From NCBI GenBank assembly GCA_965209065.1, contig OZ242373.1, positions 1,550,001 to 1,614,000 of the forward strand: DNA of 64,000 bases. The letters run 5' to 3'. The notes under the pieces are model-generated. The model was not told the DNA's origin, made no database searches, and worked only from the letters and a program-made list of their open reading frames with translations. Each line of letters opens with the position of its first letter. Positions within the stretch are counted from its first letter, which is position 1. Shown here one piece after another: positions 46,476 to 52,953 of the stretch. The translations under genes were made by a program, and so were the position numbers. Source of the stretch: CBDBUR01 sp965209065. Its GTDB lineage: Bacteria > Pseudomonadota > Alphaproteobacteria > JAPOUT01 > G958296285.

Positions 46476-47297
46476 ATGCCCGAATTACCCGAAATAGAAA
46501 GCCTCAAACAAACCTTGAAACCTTATATTCAAGGCGAAACACTTCACCGCGCGCGCGTTCTAACACGCAACCTGCGCTTTCCCATACCTAAAAATTTCAC
46601 GCGACAAGTCAAAAATCGAAAGGTGATAAAACTCAATAGACGCGGCAAGTATCTGCTGATTGAACTAGAGGGAGAACAAATTCTCCTCGTCCATTTAGGA
46701 ATGAGCGGCAGTCTCGTTTTTCACCCAAAACATAATCCAAAAAAACATGATCATGTCCTCTTTCAATTTAGTAAGGGTATGCTCGTTTTTAACGACCCAC
46801 GCCGATTTGGACTCATCGACGTTTTTCCAAAAGCGAAACTGACCGAGCACCCGCGCTTGAATAAACTCGGTGCCGAACCCCTCGACCCAAACTGGAAAGC
46901 AAAAGACCTCGCCGAAAAACTTCAACATCGCTCTAGCCCCATTAAAACTATCCTGTTTGACCAAAAACTCATCGCCGGGCTTGGCAATATCTATATCTGT
47001 GAAGCTCTCTTTGATGCCCGCATCCACCCCCAAAAATCCGCCAATCGCCTCAACCCAGACCAGTATCAAAAACTCCACCGCGCCATCAAAAATCAACTGC
47101 GCCGCGCCATTAAAGCCGGCGGAACGACCATCAAAGATTACCTCAACGCAAAAGGAAAAAAAGGAACTTTCCAACACCAATTTCGCGTTTATGCTAGAAA
47201 GGGAGAAAAATGCCCCCACCCCCAATGCTCCGCGCGCATCGCGCAAATAGTCCAAGCCCAACGCTCAACTTTCTATTGCCCTAAATGTCAAAAGTAG
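46476..47297 (+). CDS. mutM: Formamidopyrimidine-DNA glycosylase (Fpg/MutM)
   Basis: Base-excision glycosylase/AP lyase for 8-oxoguanine. The catalytic N-terminus is MPELPEIE (Pro2 nucleophile, Glu3). A glycine/lysine segment MSGSLVFHPK holds the catalytic Lys area, HxTH-like helices follow, and the C-terminal zinc finger is CPHPQCSARI...YCPKC. The 273 residues are normal. The mutM-rpsT-(dnaA) order is conserved in alphaproteobacteria. Confidence 0.97.
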   Translation: MPELPEIESLKQTLKPYIQGETLHRARVLTRNLRFPIPKNFTRQVKNRKVIKLNRRGKYLLIELEGEQILLVHLGMSGSLVFHPKHNPKKHDHVLFQFSKGMLVFNDPRRFGLIDVFPKAKLTEHPRLNKLGAEPLDPNWKAKDLAEKLQHRSSPIKTILFDQKLIAGLGNIYICEALFDARIHPQKSANRLNPDQYQKLHRAIKNQLRRAIKAGGTTIKDYLNAKGKKGTFQHQFRVYARKGEKCPHPQCSARIAQIVQAQRSTFYCPKCQK

Positions 47298-47304
47298 CTA
47301 TACT
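47276..47304 (+). promoter_or_regulatory. rpsT promoter, apparently leaderless
   Basis: -35 TTGCCC (47276-47281), a 17-base spacer and -10 TATACT (47299-47304) end 6 bases before the rpsT ATG at 47311. The promoter overlaps the last codons and the stop codon of mutM. Transcription would begin at the ATG and there is no SD. This is the best-defined promoter in the window. Confidence 0.65.
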
Positions 47305-47310
47305 GCCCTT

Positions 47311-47601
47311 ATGGCAAATACTAAATCCGCTAAAAAAATGGGACGCGCGATTGTCCGCAAAACCGATATTAATCGGAGGCGCCGCTCGCAGATAAAAACC
47401 CTCGTCCGTTTTACCGTCGAGGCAATCGAAGAAGAAGACGGCGCACGCGCAGCTCTCGCATTCCAAAAAGTCCAGCCCCATATCCAAAGAGGTATCGCTA
47501 AAGGCATCTTTCATAGAAAAACCGCCGCGCGCAGAATCTCTAGGTTGGCAAAACAGGTCGCGAGCCTTAATCAGCAAACACCTCAAAACCCAAGCACCTA
47601 A
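47311..47601 (+). CDS. rpsT: 30S ribosomal protein S20
   Basis: Primary 16S rRNA-binding protein. The 96-residue basic sequence begins MANTKSAKKMGRAIVRK (family start), with RRRSQIKTLVRF and KGIFHRKTAARRISRLAKQV. It is transcribed towards dnaA; a large gap follows. Confidence 0.97.
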   Translation: MANTKSAKKMGRAIVRKTDINRRRRSQIKTLVRFTVEAIEEEDGARAALAFQKVQPHIQRGIAKGIFHRKTAARRISRLAKQVASLNQQTPQNPST

Positions 47602-47666
47602 AACTCACGACAAGTAAATAGACAGAAACTTTTCAAAACACGCAAGAGGGCTTTGTTGAAAAAAGT

Positions 47667-47697
47667 GATTCCCGAATCAAAATAAACACAATGATTC
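47667..47697. promoter_or_regulatory. Cluster of three GANTC (CcrM-type) sites
   Basis: GATTC (47667-47671), GAATC (47674-47678) and GATTC (47693-47697). GANTC is the target of the cell-cycle methyltransferase CcrM in alphaproteobacteria, and such sites are known in Caulobacter to control dnaA and ctrA. Clustering is higher than expected by chance for a 5-base site (once per about 250 bases on one strand). Function here is inferred. Confidence 0.5.
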
Positions 47698-47874
47698 AAA
47701 AATGGTTTTAATGCCTTGCTAAAAAAAATGAACGTGGTAGGATGAAATAGTCTTAAGAGGCTCGCAACAGAACGGCTTTTTATACATAATAAAGATTAAA
47801 GATAAAATAAATAAAAGTTGAAGAACTCACTTCAGCTCGGGGGTAGGTGCGCGAAAAATTACACGAAAATGGAG

Positions 47875-48137
47875 CGAGAGGTTGGATAAGAAGCGAGAGG
47901 CGGCGCGAGACGGGAAATTGGATAAGGAATGAAACGGGAAGTTGGATAAGGAATGAGACGAGAAGTTGGATAAGGAATGAGACGAGAAGCGGTGCTAGAC
48001 GAGAGGTCGGGCGGGAAAAGAAACTAGAGGTTGGTAGGAAACGAGACCAGAAGTTGGATAAGAAGCGAGACGAGAGGCGGGGTGAGAAGTGAGACGAGAG
48101 GATAGGCAAGAAATGAGACGAGAGGTCGGGTGAGAAA
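47875..48137. repeat. Degenerate 24-base purine-rich tandem repeat array
   Basis: About eleven adjacent units with core GAGACGAGAAGTTGGATAAG plus a short spacer; the clearest three are 24 bases apart (around 47906-47978), others have lost or gained bases. One strand is almost pure purine. Five copies contain GGATAA (47885, 47921, 47945, 47969, 48057). Because 24 is a multiple of 3, both strands show open frames with an octapeptide period; these are by-products. Confidence 0.85.
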
Positions 48138-48154
48138 CAGGTAGTAGAAAAATA

Positions 48155-48206
48155 AGTAACAGGGAACTTAAAACAAAATAAATAACAGGGGACTTAAAAC
48201 AAAATG
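48155..48206. repeat. 26-base tandem direct repeat before the rhodanese gene
   Basis: Two copies (48155-48180 and 48181-48206) differing at two positions, each ending ACTTAAAACAAAAT. They lie 19 bases upstream of the rhodanese ATG and may duplicate its promoter region. Confidence 0.85.
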
Positions 48207-48224
48207 AAAAAGAGGGAAAAATAA

Positions 48225-48677
48225 ATGGCAGTAGAAAATATAACACCGCAAGAATGCTGGCGGAAATTACAAGAAGACGAAAATAGCTTTTTGGTCGATG
48301 TCCGAACCGCTGCTGAATGGACCTATGTCGGTGTGCCTAATCTCACGCCCATCAATAAAGAACTCATTTGCGTTGAATGGCAACAAAACACCCCCATTAA
48401 ACCACAAGACCCCAAGAAAACTTTCGTTAATACGGTCGACCATTATGTAAGACACTATCTCCCAATCACACAAAAAGAAAAGGCAACAGAAAGTAGCAAT
48501 CTCTACTTCATTTGCCGCTCAGGACAACGCTCTTTAGCCGCCGCCCAAGAAATGCAAGCCCACGGATGGCGCTATTGCTATAACGTCGCCAATGGCTTCG
48601 AGGGACCCCTCGATGAAAATAAACATCGCGTCACCGCCGGGTGGAAAGTAGATAACCTGCCTTGGATACAAGGATAG
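48225..48677 (+). CDS. Rhodanese-like domain protein
   Basis: 150-residue single-domain sulfurtransferase. The domain motifs are FLVDVRTAAEWTYVGVP (23-38) and the active-site loop Cys97-RSGQR (FICRSGQRSLAAA). It has an SD (AGAGGG, 48211-48216). It lies between the repeat array and dnaA, in the same direction as dnaA, 33 bases apart, so part of dnaA transcription may pass through it. The sulfur acceptor is unknown; a MoeB-like protein is encoded 7 kb away. Confidence 0.88.
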   Translation: MAVENITPQECWRKLQEDENSFLVDVRTAAEWTYVGVPNLTPINKELICVEWQQNTPIKPQDPKKTFVNTVDHYVRHYLPITQKEKATESSNLYFICRSGQRSLAAAQEMQAHGWRYCYNVANGFEGPLDENKHRVTAGWKVDNLPWIQG

Positions 48678-48710
48678 AGCACTCGCATCAATTATAGGAA
48701 CTCAACCACA

Positions 48711-50339
48711 ATGACAAAAACAAACAAGGAAGATAGGCTATCACAACAAGCGCCCACCTGCTCGCTCGCCACCGCCCCCGCCCCTGTGTCTGCGCCTCCG
48801 CCCGCTTGGTCTCCGCAGGAAGTATGGCAAACGCTTGCTTTTCCTCTACGCAAAAAAATAGGCATCGGAAAATATAAACAATGGGTTGAGCCCTTGACAT
48901 TCGGCTATTGGCAAGAAGGATGTATCGTTCTCTTCGCGCCCACGCCTTTCTATGCCAATCATGTGCGGGATAACTATGGCAATGTCATTAAACAATGCTG
49001 GAAACACGCCGCCGCGCAAAAAGGAATAGACCTCGTGCGCGTTGATATTCTAACGCAAGAAACAAAACAAGCAGGCATAAACAAAGAAAAAACTGAAACC
49101 GCAAACACACTAGAAACATCAAAGACATTAGAAAAAAAGTTTTATACCACGCCTCAAGAGGCCACGCCCCGAGGGGTCACGCCCCGAGGGGTCACGCCCC
49201 GAGGGGGGGCTGTGTATCAGGGGAACTTTTCATCTCCCCATGCCTCGTCCCTGATAGATCAAACACCTTTTAATGAAAGTATGGACTTTGAAAACTTCAT
49301 CTGCGGCGAAGGCAACGGACTCGCCCATCAGCAAGCCATCGCCTATACCGAAAACTATATGAACGGCAAGACAAATACCATACAAATGCCACTTTTTATT
49401 TGTGGCGAAATCGGTCAAGGCAAAACCCACTTACTTCATGCGGTAGGCAGAAAATTACTCAAGCACAGCTCTAGCCGTATTATGAACCTATCCGCCGAGC
49501 GTTTTCGCAGCAACTTTGTGAATGCCTTGATGAAAAAGAAAATGGTCGAATTCAAAAAGGGCTTCCGCAATATCGATGTGCTGCTTATGGACGATATGCA
49601 ATTCCTATCGGGGACTCAAACCCAAAATGAATTTTTACAGATACTCAACTTCATCCATAGCCAGCGCGGACTTTTGGTGATGGCTTCAACCACGCCGCCC
49701 GCGCAACTCGATAAATTAGAAGAACCCCTCCGCTCAAGGCTTAGCGGCGGGCTGGTTGTTGATATCTACCCCGCGGATAAACAACTGCGACAAGATATTA
49801 TTCGCGCCAAACTAAGACAACATAATCCACCCTTACAATTTCCGCCCCAGTTGATTCAATTTCTAGCGGATAATATCACAAATAATATCCGTGAATTAGA
49901 AGGCGCACTCAATAGACTTGTCGCGCACACACGCCATCTAGGCAAAGCACCCGATAAAGACCACGTGCGCTTGATATTGCGCGACCTCTTACAAACGCCC
50001 GCACAACAGATTACCGTTAAAGATATTCAGAAAAAAACCGCCGAATATTTTGACATTCCCATAGAAGACCTATTGTCTCAACGCAGACAAAGAGCCATCG
50101 TGCGACCTCGACAAATCGCTATGTTTCTTGCTAAAGAACTGACCCCACGCTCCTTACCCGATATCGGTCAGCGCTTCGGCGGGCGCGACCACACAACCGT
50201 CCTACATGCCGTGCGCAAAGTAGAAGAACTATGCCAAGAACACATGAGTGTCGAAAAGGATGTCGCCAATATCAAAACTCTATGCCAAGCAATCAAAAAG
50301 AGAAAATCAACCCAATCAACTGCCCAATCAGCTACCTAA
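48711..50339 (+). CDS. dnaA: Chromosomal replication initiator protein DnaA
   Basis: AAA+ initiator that binds DnaA boxes and opens the origin. The 542-residue protein has domain I (IGKYKQWVEPLTFGYWQ), a long polar domain II, domain III with Walker A GEIGQGKTHLLHAVG (about 230) and Walker B VLLMDDMQFLSG (about 291), and domain IV with the signature GGRDHTTVLHAVRKVEE (about 488-505). Domain II contains three TPRGV units from a GC-rich 15-base repeat. The last codons are a 12-base repeat in which the third copy supplies the stop codon. dnaN, recF and gyrB follow. Confidence 0.97.
   Translation: MTKTNKEDRLSQQAPTCSLATAPAPVSAPPPAWSPQEVWQTLAFPLRKKIGIGKYKQWVEPLTFGYWQEGCIVLFAPTPFYANHVRDNYGNVIKQCWKHAAAQKGIDLVRVDILTQETKQAGINKEKTETANTLETSKTLEKKFYTTPQEATPRGVTPRGVTPRGGAVYQGNFSSPHASSLIDQTPFNESMDFENFICGEGNGLAHQQAIAYTENYMNGKTNTIQMPLFICGEIGQGKTHLLHAVGRKLLKHSSSRIMNLSAERFRSNFVNALMKKKMVEFKKGFRNIDVLLMDDMQFLSGTQTQNEFLQILNFIHSQRGLLVMASTTPPAQLDKLEEPLRSRLSGGLVVDIYPADKQLRQDIIRAKLRQHNPPLQFPPQLIQFLADNITNNIRELEGALNRLVAHTRHLGKAPDKDHVRLILRDLLQTPAQQITVKDIQKKTAEYFDIPIEDLLSQRRQRAIVRPRQIAMFLAKELTPRSLPDIGQRFGGRDHTTVLHAVRKVEELCQEHMSVEKDVANIKTLCQAIKKRKSTQSTAQSAT
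49162..49211 (+). repeat. 15-base GC-rich tandem repeat encoding TPRGV in dnaA
   Basis: Three copies of CACGCCCCGAGGGGT, with CCCC/GGGG arms able to form a tiny hairpin. It lies in domain II, the variable linker of DnaA, and keeps the frame (ATPRGVTPRGVTPRGG). Confidence 0.88.
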
Positions 50340-50348
50340 TCAGCTGAA
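50313..50348 (+). repeat. 12-base tandem repeat forming the dnaA stop codon
   Basis: Units CAATCAACTGCC, CAATCAGCTACC and TAATCAGCTGAA. In the third copy the CAA (Gln) codon has become TAA, which is the dnaA stop. The reading frame and the repeat phase coincide. Confidence 0.85.
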
Positions 50349-50428
50349 GAATAAAAATTCCGCCCTTGCCTTCCATAAGGCTTTGGTGTAAAATAATAAA
50401 ATCGAATCGTTGCCGACAAAGGACAATT

Positions 50429-51562
50429 ATGAAAATTACCGTAGAGCATAATAATTTTGACAAAGCCCTTTCTACCGCGCGCGCTATCGCAGGACAAAGC
50501 CGCTCCACCGTTCAAGTGTTAAGTCATGTGATGCTTGAAGCTGAAAATAATACCTGCACGCTCACCGCCACCGACCTAGATATGCAGGCGAAAACTTCCT
50601 TTCCTGCTATCGTCACGGAGGGCGGCAAAATAACCGTGCCAGCTCAATTATTATTCGGTATCGTCCATGCTTTGCCCGAAGGCTCGCAGATAGATTTAAG
50701 CCTTTGTGAGGACGGACAACTCTCCATCGTCGCCGGAAAGTCTAACTACCTCCTCAATACAATTCCCGCAAGCGACTTCCCCGAATTTGACGCAGGAAAA
50801 TTTCCTCACATCTTCGACCTTCCCGTTGCCGCCTTGCGCTATTTAATCGAAAAAACACGCTTCGCTATCTCTGCTGACGAAACTCGATACTATCTCAACG
50901 GCATTTATTTTCACATCGCGCCCAATAGCGATAATAAATTACGCGCGGTCGCTACAGATGGCTATCGCCTCGCCCTATGTGATATTGACCTCCCCGAAGA
51001 TGCCGGCAAAATACCGGGCATTATCGTTCCGCGTAAAACAATCAACGAACTACAAGGTTTTATCGAAAATAAAGAAGAAACCGTCAAAATGAAACTTTCT
51101 AAAACAATGGTTTGTTTCGAAAGCGAAGGCACGACCTTGACTTCTAAATTGATTGACGGATCTTTTCCCGACTATGTCCGCATTATCCCCGATAAAAATG
51201 ATAAGGTCTTAGCCCTTGATAAAGACGAACTTAAAAATGCACTTAAAAGAGTCGCCGCGCTTTTTACGAATCCACCGCCAATGGCAACGCCCTTACTTAA
51301 ACTAGGGCTAGAAAAAAATAAATTAATTCTTTCCGGCGTTATGTCAGGGCAGGGCTCTGCGCAGGAGGATATGGCTATCGATTATGGCGGCGAAAATATC
51401 GAAATCGGTTTCAACTCTAGTTATCTGTTAGATATTATTGAATGTGTTAGCGGGGAAGTGAAAATTAAAATGACAAGCGCGGATGTCGCCGCTGTGATAG
51501 AAGAAGAGGGAGAAAAACAAATAGGTCAATCTCTTTATGTATTGATGCCTATGCGCGTTTAA
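50429..51562 (+). CDS. dnaN: DNA polymerase III beta subunit (sliding clamp)
   Basis: Ring-shaped clamp for DNA polymerase. Start at ATG 50429 with AAGGA SD gives MKITVEHNNFDKALSTARAI (377 residues); the frame is open upstream to 50366 but those residues are unlike the family. Three clamp domains are evident, with ATDGYRLALCD in the middle and the C-terminal YVLMPMRV, the beta-clamp end. Confidence 0.97.
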   Translation: MKITVEHNNFDKALSTARAIAGQSRSTVQVLSHVMLEAENNTCTLTATDLDMQAKTSFPAIVTEGGKITVPAQLLFGIVHALPEGSQIDLSLCEDGQLSIVAGKSNYLLNTIPASDFPEFDAGKFPHIFDLPVAALRYLIEKTRFAISADETRYYLNGIYFHIAPNSDNKLRAVATDGYRLALCDIDLPEDAGKIPGIIVPRKTINELQGFIENKEETVKMKLSKTMVCFESEGTTLTSKLIDGSFPDYVRIIPDKNDKVLALDKDELKNALKRVAALFTNPPPMATPLLKLGLEKNKLILSGVMSGQGSAQEDMAIDYGGENIEIGFNSSYLLDIIECVSGEVKIKMTSADVAAVIEEEGEKQIGQSLYVLMPMRV

Positions 51563-51623
51563 CCAAACACTATTAAGCATCAGCAAACATTGGCAAAAAC
51601 TACCCAAAACTATCAAGAGCTAA

Positions 51624-52868
51624 ATGAATTATTTTGCAAATTTGAAAATAAAATCTGAACCCCTCGTTTCAACCCCGCCGCTTAGGGGGGCGTGGCTTGC
51701 GAGCCTCTATCTGAAAAATTTTCGTATCCACACGCAGCTTACTTTATCCGTTCCTTCGTGCGCACCTATTGTTTTAACGGGGCAAAACGGCGCGGGCAAA
51801 ACCTCTTTGCTCGAAGCTGTCTCTTTATTAGCACCGGGTAGAGGACTGAGACAAGCCGCACCCAATCAAATAAAATTTGATAAAACAGATGAAAATGTAT
51901 GGGCACTTGCTGCCGAGCTTAAAAAAAACGCCGCGCAAGGTATGGTGGCGGATAAAATAAATTTCATTTGTAAAACAGATGACAAAACGCAAAAAACACG
52001 AAGCCAACTTAAAATTAATAATCGCTCTGTTGCTGCCGTAGAATTGACAAAATGCGCTAGCTTGTTTTGGCTCACGCCTGCTATGGCAAGATTTTATAGC
52101 GAAGGAACAGAGCGCACACAACGCAGAAAATTTATGGATAGACTTGTTATGGGACTTGAACCCCAGCATGCGCAACACCTCACCAATTTTGAGCGACTTA
52201 AAAAACAGCGACTCATCGTTTTAGAAAATAATATCCCAAACAATTCCCCAAACAATTCCCAAAATAAATCCCAAAATAAATCATGGCTAGAAGTGCTTGA
52301 AGTGCAAATGGCGCAACAAGCCCTTTCGATAGCACGCACACGCCAAAGCGTTCTACAGGACTTAAATGATAAAATGGATAGGGTGGCGCCCGATAATTTT
52401 CCGCGCGGTTTTCTATCCGTGCTTGGTCCCTTTGAGAGCCAATGCCTAAAAGACAATGACGATGAGACGCTTGAAACCTACCAAACGCTTCTAGCACAAA
52501 ATCGCGCGCGTGATAAAGTCGCCCAAAGGACAAGCCTCGGCACGCACCAGACAGACTTCGTGCTGTTTAATAAAACCCAGAACCAAACCGCGCAACAAAG
52601 CTCCACCGGCGAAATTAAAGCCCTGCTCGTTAGCTTGGTGATGGCTGCCGCTACCCTCGCGGCACAGACGAAAAATATCTCCAGTATTGTCCTGCTTGAC
52701 GAGATTCCCGCGCACCTTGACGAAGCAAGGCGTTTTGCGCTATTTAATAAGATAATCCAAAGCCCAATGCAAATGTGGCTTACCGGCACCGATGCTAAAA
52801 CGTTTGCACCGCTAAAAATGGATGCGCACTTTTTTGATATTCAACCCAATCAAGCGCGTCCGCGCTAA
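51624..52868 (+). CDS. recF: DNA replication and repair protein RecF
   Basis: SMC-like ATPase for loading RecA at gaps. Walker A is LTGQNGAGKTSLLEA (about 52-60), the signature SSTGEIKALLVS (about 329) and Walker B IVLLDEIPAHLDEARR (about 355). The 414-residue protein is slightly long because of a 24-residue N-terminal extension (with PPLRGA) and a repeat insertion NNSPNNSQNKSQNKS from a 12-base unit. Its stop codon lies in the first copy of the 24-base repeat before gyrB. Confidence 0.95.
   Translation: MNYFANLKIKSEPLVSTPPLRGAWLASLYLKNFRIHTQLTLSVPSCAPIVLTGQNGAGKTSLLEAVSLLAPGRGLRQAAPNQIKFDKTDENVWALAAELKKNAAQGMVADKINFICKTDDKTQKTRSQLKINNRSVAAVELTKCASLFWLTPAMARFYSEGTERTQRRKFMDRLVMGLEPQHAQHLTNFERLKKQRLIVLENNIPNNSPNNSQNKSQNKSWLEVLEVQMAQQALSIARTRQSVLQDLNDKMDRVAPDNFPRGFLSVLGPFESQCLKDNDDETLETYQTLLAQNRARDKVAQRTSLGTHQTDFVLFNKTQNQTAQQSSTGEIKALLVSLVMAAATLAAQTKNISSIVLLDEIPAHLDEARRFALFNKIIQSPMQMWLTGTDAKTFAPLKMDAHFFDIQPNQARPR
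52239..52285 (+). repeat. 12-base tandem repeat inside recF
   Basis: About four copies (CCAAACAATTCC, then CAAAATAAATCC forms) encoding NNSP-NNSQ-NKSQ-NKS. The insertion is at a coiled-coil arm, the most variable part of RecF. Confidence 0.8.
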
Positions 52869-52950
52869 TTCAGGCAAGCGCGCCCACGCTAATTCAGGCA
52901 AGCGCACCAACGCTAATTCAGGCAAGCGCGCCCACATTAATTCAGGAGTC
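52863..52950 (+). repeat. 24-base tandem repeat between recF and gyrB
   Basis: Three full units (52863-52886, 52887-52910, 52911-52934) and a partial fourth that runs into the gyrB SD. Each unit starts CGCTAATTCAGGCAAGCG. The first contains the recF stop TAA. Each carries AATTCAGG, resembling the AATTCAGGAG at the real gyrB SD, so the unit probably arose by duplication of the recF-gyrB junction. The frame upstream of gyrB remains open through all units. Confidence 0.9.
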
Positions 52951-52953
52951 ATT

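Larger units (their letters stand above)
47602..48224. other. 623-base non-coding gap upstream of dnaA; candidate replication-control region
   Basis: No convincing gene is present. From left to right: three GANTC sites within 31 bases (47667, 47674, 47693), two of them in the small palindrome TGATTC-CC-GAATCA; an 8/9 match to the DnaA box TTATNCACA (TTATACATA, 47780-47788); an AT-rich tract (about 47776-47818); an array of about eleven degenerate 24-base purine-rich repeats (47875-48137); a 26-base tandem direct repeat (48155-48206); then the rhodanese gene. Five repeats carry GGATAA, the complement of the DnaA-box start TTATCC. Position and content suggest an origin or dnaA-regulatory region, not proven. 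Many alphaproteobacteria have oriC near hemE instead. Confidence 0.45.

Noticed and set aside
46436..46507. UbiE with a 24-residue N-terminal extension
   Set aside because: The extension crosses the mutM start and promoter area and is not in the family; MAKFLSVAEVF fits.
47847..48092. 81-residue plus-strand frame with GSWIRNET octapeptide repeats
   Set aside because: It lies wholly in the 24-base repeat array; a repeat of 24 bases keeps any frame open. No SD, no family resemblance.
47780..48109. 109-residue minus-strand frame with LLVSFLIQ repeats looking like membrane helices
   Set aside because: Same repeat array read on the other strand; hydrophobicity follows from pyrimidine-rich codons (Phe, Leu, Ser). 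No start signal.
47875..48137. CRISPR array
   Set aside because: Units are adjacent and degenerate with no unique spacers, and no cas genes are present.
52822..52953. GyrB starting 44 residues upstream (MRTFLIFNP...)
   Set aside because: This lies inside recF and through the repeats; the ATG at 52954 has a clear AGGAG and better family fit.
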